A stretch of 64,000 nucleotides of DNA from an uncultured Desulfovibrionaceae bacterium (GTDB taxonomy: Bacteria > Desulfobacterota > Desulfovibrionia > Desulfovibrionales > Desulfovibrionaceae), in assembly GCA_944324045.1 (NCBI GenBank), contig CALUUT010000051.1, forward strand, positions 1-64,000, given 5' to 3'. Positions 18,130 to 26,032 of this stretch are shown here, piece after piece. Position 1 is the stretch's first letter, and each line of letters begins with the position of its first letter. The notes under the pieces are model-generated. The model was not told the origin of the DNA. It saw only the letters and a list, made by a program, of their open reading frames with translations, and ran no database searches. The position numbers were made by a program, and so were the translations under genes.

Positions 18130-18987
18130 ATGCCTCGCACGCCAGCTTTAATGATCCAGGGGACCTCTTCCAACGCGGGCAAAACTCTGCTTTGCGCGGC
18201 GCTATGCCGTATTTTTACGCAAGCCGGATATGCAACCGCGCCGTTCAAAGCCCAGAACATGACCGGAAACGGCTTTGCCCTGCCCGATGGCCGGCTCATG
18301 AGCGGCGCTCAGGTTCTCCAGGCTGTCGCCGCCCGCCGCGCGCCTGAGCCGCGCATGAATCCGGTAATGCTGCGCCCGGTTTCCACCATGGGTTCAGAGG
18401 TTCTTCTCATGGGAGAAAGCAAAGGCGTCATGACGGCGCGCGAATATATGGCCTATAAAAAAACCGTGTTTGACCAGGTGACGGCGGCCTACGACGCGCT
18501 TGCGGCCGAAGCGGACATAATGGTTCTTGAGGGCGCGGGCAGCCCCGCTGAAATCAATCTGCGCCAAAACGACATTGTCAATATGGGCATGGCCGCGCAC
18601 GCAAACGCCGTGGTTCTGCTTGCGGGCGATATCGACCGCGGCGGCGTGTTCGCGCATTTTCTGGGAACTGTCGCTTTGCTTGACGAAAAAGATCGCGCGC
18701 GGGTTCAAGGATTCATCATCAATAAATTCAGGGGCGACGCAAGCCTGCTTGACTCCGCGACAGAAGAAGTCTCGCGGCGTTCCGGCATCCCTTTTCTCGG
18801 CGTTGTGCCGTTTATGCGGCATGATCTTCCCCAGGAAGATTCGCTTGCCGTCAAAGAACACGGCGGCAAAGGCTTGCTCCTTACAGATCCGCGCGTGGAC
18901 GCGGAGCTGGACGCGCTTGCGGACACGGTGCGCGCCGCTCTTGACATGAACGCAATTTTTGCCCTGCTGGGCCGCTCCAAAGAATAA
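18130..18987 (+). CDS. Cobyric acid synthase (CobQ/CbiP) homologue lacking the glutamine amidotransferase domain
   Basis: Full-length CobQ/CbiP (about 480-540 residues) amidates four carboxylates of adenosylcobyrinic diamide using an N-terminal ATPase domain and a C-terminal class I glutaminase domain. Here the product is 285 residues. The P-loop [53 protein letters not shown] and FIINKFRGD are all intact. After EEDSLAV-like QEDSLAV the protein passes almost directly into [19 protein letters not shown], which matches the extreme C-terminal tail of full-length enzymes. The glutaminase domain of roughly 200 residues is missing without a frameshift. Start 18130 follows AAGGAAAA. Confidence 0.8.
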   Translation: MPRTPALMIQGTSSNAGKTLLCAALCRIFTQAGYATAPFKAQNMTGNGFALPDGRLMSGAQVLQAVAARRAPEPRMNPVMLRPVSTMGSEVLLMGESKGVMTAREYMAYKKTVFDQVTAAYDALAAEADIMVLEGAGSPAEINLRQNDIVNMGMAAHANAVVLLAGDIDRGGVFAHFLGTVALLDEKDRARVQGFIINKFRGDASLLDSATEEVSRRSGIPFLGVVPFMRHDLPQEDSLAVKEHGGKGLLLTDPRVDAELDALADTVRAALDMNAIFALLGRSKE

Positions 18988-19085
18988 AACGCCATGTCCT
19001 GTACCGTATAAAGCCGCGTCTCCCCAAAGCATGGCCGGGAACATCGCGGCCCCCATGGTTCACCATAAAACTCAAGAAGGAATGT

Positions 19086-20513
19086 ATGGCAAACGATCTT
19101 GAATACAAACCCAAATCCTGCTGGGAAGCATATAATTCCGCAGGCGACCGGGAAAATATGAACCATCTTGCGGAACGCTATATTGAATTCATTTCAACCT
19201 GCAAGACCGAATGGGAAACGATAACCTGGGCCCTTGAACGCCTGAAGGAAGCCGGCGTCACACACAACCCCGAAAAAGGAACCTACTGCCGCACGCTCAA
19301 AGGGAAGACCCTGTTTGCCGCAAAACGGGGAAGCGAACCGCTGGACAAGGGTTTGCGCCTTATAGCGGCTCATGCCGATACTCCGCGCCTGGATTTCAAA
19401 CAGCGGCCCCTTTATGAAGAAATCGGCATGGGACAGGCCAAAACCCATTATTACGGCGGCATCCGCAAGCACCAATGGATGGCCAGAGCTCTTGCGCTCC
19501 ATGGCCTGGTCGCACGCGAAGACGGCGGCTTTTTTACCTTTGTTCTGGGCGAAGACCCGGCCGATCCGGTGTTCACCATTGCGGACCTTTTGCCGCACCT
19601 TGCCCAGAAACAGTCTGAAAAACCCCTGAAGGACGCGTTTGAAGCGGAAAAAATGAATATCATTCTGGGGCATCAGCCCCTTGACGCGCCCGAAGATCAG
19701 TCCAAAGCGGAAACAACGCCTTGCGGCAAAAAAGAAGAAGGCGAAAATACCCCCAAGGATCCGGTCAAGACTCACATCCTCAAGCTCTTGAACGAACGTT
19801 TTTCCATCAGAGAGGAAGACCTGCAATCCTCTGAAATTCATGCCGTGCCTGCGGGCGCGGCCCGGCGCGTGGGCCTGGACAACGCCATGATCGGCGGATA
19901 CGGCCAAGACGACAGAATTTGCGTATTTCTGGCGATTGAAGCCATGGTTGCGCTTGTGCAGGCGCCTTGCGCGCACACCCAGGTCATTATTTTATGGGAC
20001 AAAGAAGAAATCGGCTCCGAAGGCGCAACCGGCGCAAAATCCCGATTCATGGAATACTGCGTGCATGACCTTATGGCCGCCTGGAGCCCGGAAGCTGTTT
20101 TTGGAGACGTCATGCAAAACACGCGGGCTTTGTCCGCGGATGTGAATGCGGCTCTTGATCCGGATTATCCGGATGTGCATGAGCGCCTCAATTCGGCGCT
20201 TCTAGGATATGGCCCGGCAATGAGCAAATTCACCGGACACCGCGGCAAATATGAATCCAGCGATGCGACCGCGCAATACGTCGCTTTTATTCGCAACGTG
20301 CTGAACCGGGAAGCCATTCCCTGGCAGCTGGTGGAAATGGGCCGGGTGGATAACGGCGGCGGCGGAACAGTGGCCATGCATCTTGCCAATTACGGCATGG
20401 ACGTCATAGATATGGGACCGTCCGTACTGTCCATGCACAGCCCCTTTGAATTGACGAGCGTCGCAGATCTCTACGCCACGCATAAAGCCTTTTCCGCGTT
20501 TTTGAAAAGCTGA
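19086..20513 (+). CDS. M18 family aminopeptidase
   Basis: Zinc metallo-aminopeptidase, cytoplasmic, removing N-terminal (often acidic) residues. 475 residues, normal for M18. Metal-ligand segments: LIAAHADTPRLDF, the DNAMIGGYGQDD stretch, ILWDKEEIGSEGATGA with catalytic and metal glutamates, and the late MDVIDMGPSVLSMHSPFE region. A charged insertion at about residues 205-225 (KAETTPCGKKEEGEN) looks like a surface loop. The start has AGAAGGAA. It ends at a bidirectional terminator. Confidence 0.92.
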   Translation: MANDLEYKPKSCWEAYNSAGDRENMNHLAERYIEFISTCKTEWETITWALERLKEAGVTHNPEKGTYCRTLKGKTLFAAKRGSEPLDKGLRLIAAHADTPRLDFKQRPLYEEIGMGQAKTHYYGGIRKHQWMARALALHGLVAREDGGFFTFVLGEDPADPVFTIADLLPHLAQKQSEKPLKDAFEAEKMNIILGHQPLDAPEDQSKAETTPCGKKEEGENTPKDPVKTHILKLLNERFSIREEDLQSSEIHAVPAGAARRVGLDNAMIGGYGQDDRICVFLAIEAMVALVQAPCAHTQVIILWDKEEIGSEGATGAKSRFMEYCVHDLMAAWSPEAVFGDVMQNTRALSADVNAALDPDYPDVHERLNSALLGYGPAMSKFTGHRGKYESSDATAQYVAFIRNVLNREAIPWQLVEMGRVDNGGGGTVAMHLANYGMDVIDMGPSVLSMHSPFELTSVADLYATHKAFSAFLKS

Positions 20514-20552
20514 CAAAATATATGGGCTGCAAACATTCAACCCATGCAAAAG

Positions 20553-20579
20553 AAAGGGGGGACGCATCCCCCCCTTTTT
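20553..20579. terminator. Bidirectional intrinsic terminator
   Basis: GGGGGGA at 20556-20562 pairs with TCCCCCC at 20567-20573 around a CGCA tetraloop, flanked by an A tract on the left and five Ts on the right. It serves the aminopeptidase gene on plus and the thioesterase gene on minus. Confidence 0.85.
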
Positions 20580-20644
20580 CTTTGTCCGTCGCATGTATTC
20601 CTCGCCCGGCCATGTCGCTTTGGCGGGCCTTGCCAATGCGACAA

Positions 20645-21571
20645 TCAAAGCGCCGCCGATTCCCGGACCTGATATCCGGCCCAGCGCAGGGACTCCAGAG
20701 CCGAAGCAAGCTGCGCCTCGCGCACCAGCATATAATGTGAAGCAAAGGCCGAAACCGGAAAAGCCTCAATACCCGCATCAGCGATATCCGAACACAAGTT
20801 GGCCACAATTCCAGAGCGGACAGTGCAATCCAACGATGCCGTTCCCTTGCTTTGAGGACAGAAATCCAGTTCCGCCAACACCGCAAAAGCGCGCCAATCC
20901 CTGTCAATATGCGCAAATGCGGGGAATTTGGATAAGGCATCCTGGGCAACCACAAGAGAGCAGGTATCCTTTGTGCGCACAACCGCGGTAAACGGCGGCC
21001 AGTCGGAAAACGAACATGGCTCCGCGTTTCCGGACAGTTCCAAATCGCATAAGGCGTATCGTTCAGGCAACAATGCAAGGTTCGGCTTGGCGTCCTTCGC
21101 CTGAAGTCTGTGCCGCTGACGGCGGCGCTCCATGGCCTTGGCGCAGCGACGCCGCTCTTCTTCCGTTTCCAACGCAAGCGGCGGAACCGGGCGAGGCATT
21201 CCATGCTCATCAAGCGCGACAAACGTCATATAACAGCTTGCGGCATGGCGTATGTCGCCTGTAAACAGGTCTTCAACCTCAACGCGCAGTCCCACATCCA
21301 TGGAGGTGCGCCCCACCATGTTCACTCGCCCCTTGATATTGACCATCTCCCCTAATGAAATGGGCGTCAGAAAATTCATCCGCTCCACAGACGCGGTCAC
21401 CACGCGCGAACGGGCATGCCGCATGGCCACCATGGACCCGGCCGTATCAATATGTTTAAGCAAATGACCGCCATGCACCTTGCCCGCTGTATTGGCTTCG
21501 TCAAACATAGGCCTGTAACTCATGGTGACTTCGCTTTCACTCACTTTTTTGGGCTGCATTGCATCGCTCAT
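20645..21571 (-). CDS. Hotdog acyl-CoA thioesterase fused to an ACT-like domain
   Basis: 308 residues. Residues about 1-150 are a hotdog acyl-CoA thioesterase: FDEANTAGKVHGGHLLKHID holds the nucleophilic region of the cytosolic acyl-CoA hydrolase family, and ERMNFLTPISLGEMV follows. Residues about 170-308 (YALCDLELSG, WRAFAVLAELDF, IVANLCSDIADAGIEAF, ASHYMLVREAQL) follow the pattern of the ACT_7/CASTOR-like ACT domain seen in stand-alone bacterial ACT proteins. ACT domains usually bind amino acids, so the thioesterase may be ligand-controlled (inference). The ATG at 21571 follows GGGAGGTGG; a longer start at 21586 is less likely. Confidence 0.8.
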   Translation of the reverse strand: MSDAMQPKKVSESEVTMSYRPMFDEANTAGKVHGGHLLKHIDTAGSMVAMRHARSRVVTASVERMNFLTPISLGEMVNIKGRVNMVGRTSMDVGLRVEVEDLFTGDIRHAASCYMTFVALDEHGMPRPVPPLALETEEERRRCAKAMERRRQRHRLQAKDAKPNLALLPERYALCDLELSGNAEPCSFSDWPPFTAVVRTKDTCSLVVAQDALSKFPAFAHIDRDWRAFAVLAELDFCPQSKGTASLDCTVRSGIVANLCSDIADAGIEAFPVSAFASHYMLVREAQLASALESLRWAGYQVRESAAL

Positions 21572-21777
21572 GCCGCCACCTCCCAACCGTCGCCATCATA
21601 CATTGGTTTCCTCCCGCATCCCGGCTATATCGCCTGATGCGTCGTCTAATTTATATCTTTTCCCAGGCGAACGCCAGCCTTTGCCGCACGCCAACCGGCA
21701 TGCCTTAAATTTTATCTTTAATTTCAAGTTATTATAAATAGCCCCCTATTTTTTATCAAAATTCTCCCAAAAAACAC

Positions 21778-21806
21778 TTGCCAAGCGCTCCATATTCCCC
21801 TAATAA
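21778..21806 (+). promoter_or_regulatory. Promoter of tRNA-Phe
   Basis: TTGCCA at 21778-21783, 17-base spacer, TAATAA at 21801-21806; the tRNA begins 15 bases after the -10 element. Confidence 0.7.
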
Positions 21807-21820
21807 GACCTTCACACAGC

Positions 21821-21896
21821 GCCGGGGTAGCTCAGTTGGTAGAGCAGGGGACTGAAAATACCCGTGTCGGCAGTTCAATTCTGTCCCCCGGCACCA
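21821..21896 (+). tRNA. tRNA-Phe (anticodon GAA)
   Basis: Acceptor stem GCCGGGG/CCCCGGC, D arm GCTC...GAGC, anticodon loop CTGAAAA with GAA, T arm GGCAG-TTCAATT-CTGTC, and an encoded ACCA end. The anticodon stem GGGGA/TACCC has one internal G-A mismatch, so pairing is four of five. An integrase remnant lies just downstream, suggesting past use as an integration site. Confidence 0.97.
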
Positions 21897-21904
21897 TGAA
21901 TTTC

Positions 21905-21935
21905 AAGGGCTTACGTGATATGTAAGCCCTTTTTT
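21905..21935 (+). terminator. Terminator of tRNA-Phe
   Basis: AAGGGCTTAC (21905-21914) pairs perfectly with GTAAGCCCTT (21922-21931) around a 7-base loop, then a run of Ts. Confidence 0.9.
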
Positions 21936-21963
21936 ATTGCCAAAACCTGCACCAAATTATTTT

Positions 21964-22104
21964 TCAGATGGCGCATTGCCCAAGCCAGGCATAAGCGCGG
22001 CGGCGAAGCGCCTGGCTTCCCGGCGTTACATGCGCGTATGTGCCGCCAGTGGTCGCCACATTGCCATGCCCAAGTTGGGCCGCTACGACGCATACGTCGC
22101 GGCC
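21964..22104 (-). pseudogene. Remnant of a tyrosine recombinase (phage-type integrase), C-terminal end only
   Basis: Reading minus from 22104 to the stop at 21964 gives 46 codons containing VAAQLGHGNVATTGGTYAHV and ending WLGQCAI. LGHxNxxTT followed by TYxH is the C-terminal signature of tyrosine recombinases, and the Tyr is the catalytic nucleophile. The frame is closed upstream by a stop at 22105-22107, and the expected HDLRHTFA region is absent, so this is a fragment. It lies 67 bases beyond tRNA-Phe and points toward it, the usual arrangement for an element integrated at a tRNA 3' end. Confidence 0.72.
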
Positions 22105-22176
22105 TTATGAAAGCCGCCAACGCCCGGGCGCCGCATTATCACTTGCCTTGGCGGGAAAAAAGCTCATAATCAACCC

Positions 22177-24798
22177 ATGCATAACAACGTATCGCACCAA
22201 ACTTTTCCAGTTGATGCGGTCATACCGGAACTTGCTCAGGCGCTGGCCCAGCATGGCCGCGCCATCCTGACCGCCGGCCCGGGCTCCGGCAAAACCACCC
22301 GCGTGCCGTTGGCTCTTTTGGGTCTCTTGCCCATTCCGGAAAAAAATGATGCCGCGTTTCCTCTGCTTCATGGAAAAATTCTTGTTCTGGAGCCACGCCG
22401 GTTGGCGGCGCGCGCGGCAGCGCGCTACATGGCGAGACTTTTGAACGAAAATATCGGGCAGCGCGTCGGATATTGCGTCCGCCTGGAAAGCAGGGTTTCA
22501 AAAGCAACCAGAGTGGAACTGCTTACTGAGGGCATGTTTACCCGCCGCCTTCTGGCCGACCCTGAACTGCCCGGCGTATCCTGCGTCATTTTTGACGAAT
22601 TCCATGAACGCAGTCTGCAAACCGATCTGGGACTGGCCCTGTGTCTGGAATGCATGACGGCGTTCAGGCCGGATATGCGATTGCTGATCATGTCCGCCAC
22701 GCTGGAAGCCGAAGAGATACGCCGTTTTCTGGGCAATTGTCCAATAATTGAAGCTCAGGGACGCATATGGCCTGTGGAAATCCGTTACGCCGGCTTGGAG
22801 CAATGCGTCGGCCCGACGTCCAGCCTGACGGATGTGGCCGGAAAAACCGCCCTGGCCGTGCGGGAAACCCTGCATAAGGAGTCTGGAAGCATCCTCGTCT
22901 TTCTCCCCGGGCAAGCTGAAATAAAACGCACAGCGGAACTTCTGGAAAACCGGCCAAACGACACGGACGTATACCCGCTCTATGGCGACCTTTCACTGCG
23001 CGAACAGGATGCAGCCATTGCGCCTTCGCCTGAAGGACGGCGCAAGGTGGTTCTGGCCACGGACCTGGCCCAGACCAGTCTGACTATTGAGGGGGTGCGT
23101 ATTGTCATTGACGCAGGTCTGGCCCGCGCCCCGCGATTTGAGCCAAGCACCGGCTTAAACAAATTGACGACCGCCCGACTCGCCAAAGATGCCGCTGACC
23201 AGCGCGCCGGTCGCGCAGGCCGCCTTGAACCGGGAATATGTTTACGCCTTTGGCCTGAAAACGAACATCTTCTTCCACATACGCGTCCTGAAATCATGGA
23301 CGCAGATATGACGCCGCTTTTTCTGGATGCCCTGGACTGGGGAAGCGCTCCGGCATCGCTGCCCTGGCTGACCCCGCCGCCGCACGCATCCCTGCATTAT
23401 GCGGCTGAAACGCTCCTCCGCCTGGGGGCCGTTTGCCCGGTCTCAGAGACTGAAGCCGGACATGGACTGATTCTTACCGCGCATGGAAAAAAGCTGGCCG
23501 GCCTGCCCCTGCACCCGCGTCTGGCCCATATGGTCCTGCGAGCGGCGGAACTGGAAACGGACATGTCCAGTCTGGCCGCCTGTCTGGCGGCCCTGATCAC
23601 GGAACGCGACCCTTTGCGCAAACAAAACGCCCATGAATCAAGCGTCGATATCCGTTTGCGGCTTGCGCCCTTGCGGCAACCGGAAAATAGACGTCTCAGG
23701 GATATTGCGGCGCAGATTCACCGCCTGGCCGGTCTGAAAAGCGAATTTAAACTTCCGAAACCGGACCACGAGGATTTCTGCGGCATATTGCTTAGCCTGG
23801 CCTGGCCGGAACGTATAGCTCAGCGCCGGGAACCGGGACGTTTCCGCCTGGCTTCCGGACAGGGCGCGGAACTTCCCGCGCATGACCCGCTGGCATGCGC
23901 TCCCTGGCTGGCCGCGGCAAGTCTGGGCAATGGCGTGAACCGGCGCGTGCATCTGGCCGCGCCTGTCGCTCTGGCCGATGTGCTCCGCCTGCATGGAGAA
24001 AAAATCCGTGTTGAGCATGAAGTCTTTTGGGATGCCCGCAATGAAGCGGTCGTCTGCCGGGCCGTCAGACGTTTTGACGCCTTGGTTGTGGAAGAAAAAC
24101 CCCTTGCTCTCTGTCCGGAATTGCGCAGGCAGGCAATCAGGGCTTTGCTTGAGGGCATTCTATCTCTGGGGATGACGTGTCTGCCCTGGACGGACGAGCT
24201 TCGCCAGCTTCAGGCCAGAGCGCTCATGCTGCGCGCCCTGGAACAAAACAGCGGCAGTGAAACCCCCTGCTGGCCGGACATAAGCGATGCGGCCTTGCTG
24301 GACAACCTGGCGGCCGGTTTGACGAATGACCCGGAATCGACATGGCTTGCACCCTGGCTGACAGGCATAAGTCGGCGCGCGCAGTTTTCCGCCATTGATC
24401 TTGGCGCGGCTTTACGCGCCTTGTTGCCCTGGCCTTTGCCGGAGCGTCTGGACAAAGAAGCCCCCAAAAAGCTGCTTTTGCCTTCCGGCTCTCTGGCTCC
24501 AATAGACTATCTTCCGGCGCTCCGCGGCGAACCGCCCGTTTTAGCGGTCAAACTTCAGGAAATGTTCGGGCAAACCGATACCCCGCGTTTGGCAAATGGG
24601 CGTATTTCCGTTATGCTCCACCTTCTCTCCCCGGCCGGACGTCCCTTGCAGGTCACAAATAATCTGCGGCGTTTCTGGAGCAATGCCTACGCGCAGGTGC
24701 GCGCGGAAATGCGCGGCCGCTATCCCAAACATCCCTGGCCCGAAGATCCGTTAAGCGCAACACCCACGAATAAAACAAAAAAGAGGAATACAACGTGA
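22177..24798 (+). CDS. hrpB: ATP-dependent helicase HrpB
   Basis: DExH-box RNA-helicase-like protein of superfamily 2. 873 residues, typical of HrpB (about 800-870). Motif I AGPGSGKTTRVPLALL, Ia LEPRRLAARAAA, II as DEFHERSLQTDL (DEFH form characteristic of HrpB), III MSATLEAEEI, and VI QRAGRAGRLEPG. An HrpB-specific C-terminal part ends with RGRYPKHPWPEDP. Physiological role is poorly known; in some bacteria it affects mRNA processing. It stands as a single gene between tRNA-Phe and the glycyl radical enzyme locus. Confidence 0.96.
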   Translation: MHNNVSHQTFPVDAVIPELAQALAQHGRAILTAGPGSGKTTRVPLALLGLLPIPEKNDAAFPLLHGKILVLEPRRLAARAAARYMARLLNENIGQRVGYCVRLESRVSKATRVELLTEGMFTRRLLADPELPGVSCVIFDEFHERSLQTDLGLALCLECMTAFRPDMRLLIMSATLEAEEIRRFLGNCPIIEAQGRIWPVEIRYAGLEQCVGPTSSLTDVAGKTALAVRETLHKESGSILVFLPGQAEIKRTAELLENRPNDTDVYPLYGDLSLREQDAAIAPSPEGRRKVVLATDLAQTSLTIEGVRIVIDAGLARAPRFEPSTGLNKLTTARLAKDAADQRAGRAGRLEPGICLRLWPENEHLLPHTRPEIMDADMTPLFLDALDWGSAPASLPWLTPPPHASLHYAAETLLRLGAVCPVSETEAGHGLILTAHGKKLAGLPLHPRLAHMVLRAAELETDMSSLAACLAALITERDPLRKQNAHESSVDIRLRLAPLRQPENRRLRDIAAQIHRLAGLKSEFKLPKPDHEDFCGILLSLAWPERIAQRREPGRFRLASGQGAELPAHDPLACAPWLAAASLGNGVNRRVHLAAPVALADVLRLHGEKIRVEHEVFWDARNEAVVCRAVRRFDALVVEEKPLALCPELRRQAIRALLEGILSLGMTCLPWTDELRQLQARALMLRALEQNSGSETPCWPDISDAALLDNLAAGLTNDPESTWLAPWLTGISRRAQFSAIDLGAALRALLPWPLPERLDKEAPKKLLLPSGSLAPIDYLPALRGEPPVLAVKLQEMFGQTDTPRLANGRISVMLHLLSPAGRPLQVTNNLRRFWSNAYAQVRAEMRGRYPKHPWPEDPLSATPTNKTKKRNTT

Positions 24799-25109
24799 CC
24801 AGCATGCTGCGGCTCATGCTGCGATGCCGGCCAAACCGGTCTAACCTAATCTGACGGCCAATGAAACAAGCATTGCACGTCCGGCCCTGAAGAGGATAAA
24901 CACATTCCGCTCCCTTTCGCGTGGTTGCTTTTTGGCGGCATCTTGCGGACCAGCGGTATTTCTTGGTGAAAACACGCCGGCTCATTCGGGCTGAGGCGAC
25001 AGTCCTGATGCCTGCGCAAAAACAAGCGCGAATATAACCTGGTTGCAGTGCTTAAAAATAGGATTATTTAATAACTATTTTATTAAAATTAATAATTACA
25101 ATATGTTAA
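24799..25109. other. Spacer between hrpB and the GntR gene, turning AT-rich
   Basis: The first 240 bases are ordinary; from about 25040 the sequence is nearly pure A/T (TTTAATAACTATTTTATT). No gene is visible. The AT-rich part probably serves as the promoter/UP region of the GntR gene. Confidence 0.45.
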
Positions 25110-25142
25110 AAAATCGGATTTTTATTGACAAAATTCGATTTT
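25110..25142. promoter_or_regulatory. Candidate operator/promoter of the GntR regulator gene
   Basis: Inverted repeat AAAATCG (25110-25116) and CGATTTT (25136-25142) brackets a TTGACA at 25125-25130 that could be a -35 box. FCD-type GntR proteins often repress their own gene through such short palindromes. No good -10 element is seen at the right distance, so this is tentative. Confidence 0.35.
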
Positions 25143-25180
25143 CCATGGCATTTTTCAATCACGGGACACGGTGAACATTC

Positions 25181-25921
25181 ATGACGAGCGTACCGAACAG
25201 GCAAAAGGAAATTATTCTGTATATCAAACAACTCATCGCCAGCGGGCAATACAATGTCGGAGACCGGCTGCCTTCTGAGGCGGAGTTGGCGGAAAAATTC
25301 AATGTGGCGCGCAGCGTTGTCCGGGAGGCTGCAAGCGTGCTCAAGGCCGAGGGCTGCATAGAGGCCCGGCGCGGGCGCAACGGAGGCTTTGTAGTGGCGA
25401 ATCGCGGTTTTGACGTGGTCATAGATCGACTTATGGACCTGCTTCTGGCCGGAAAGATCACCCTGCGCCAAGCCGCTGATGTACGCCTTAAGCTGGAAGT
25501 AGATTCATGCCGGGCCGGAACGGCGAACGTCACGGATGAAACAGTGGCCAGGTTGCGCGCTCTTGATGCGGCAATGCTGAACTCAAAGGACAAATCCGAG
25601 CACACGCGCCTTAACGCGGAATTCCACGCCTGCATCGGCATGATGGGCGGCAACAAACTCCAGGGAATTTTGCTGGTAATGCTCCTGCAGTTCGTGGGCA
25701 GGGCATCGGAAATTCTCACGGACGACGTGCAGTCCATGCATTCCGTGGACGAACATATTCCGATCATCCAGAGCATTGAAGCCCGTGATGTTGAAAGCGC
25801 ATGTCACTATCTGACGGAGCACATCTCCAAGGCTGTGAATAGATTGGAAAGTGCGGAGAAAGACCTGTTGACCAAAAAAATTCATGCATCCTTTGCCCGC
25901 GGCGATATCATCCAAATCTGA
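25181..25921 (+). CDS. GntR-family transcriptional regulator, FadR/FCD subfamily
   Basis: 246 residues. N-terminal winged helix (about 8-75): IASGQYNVGDRLPSEAELAE and VARSVVREAASVLKAEGCI are standard GntR segments, followed by a GGFVV beta-hairpin. The C-terminal all-helical FCD domain (about 95-230) has LNAEFHACIGMMGGN and VDEHIPIIQSIEARD, with the Asp/His-type residues that bind a metal and a small carboxylate in many FCD proteins. It lies 111 bases before the glycyl radical enzyme gene, so it probably senses that enzyme's substrate or product (inference). Confidence 0.92.
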   Translation: MTSVPNRQKEIILYIKQLIASGQYNVGDRLPSEAELAEKFNVARSVVREAASVLKAEGCIEARRGRNGGFVVANRGFDVVIDRLMDLLLAGKITLRQAADVRLKLEVDSCRAGTANVTDETVARLRALDAAMLNSKDKSEHTRLNAEFHACIGMMGGNKLQGILLVMLLQFVGRASEILTDDVQSMHSVDEHIPIIQSIEARDVESACHYLTEHISKAVNRLESAEKDLLTKKIHASFARGDIIQI

Positions 25922-26032
25922 AAAATGAATCACGGTGGACGACGGCCGGCGCAGACGGTGCATGATGCTTGAAATCGTTTTCTTACAGCTGATGGCATAA
26001 CTGCGACACCACTTTCGGAAAGGAGAACAACC

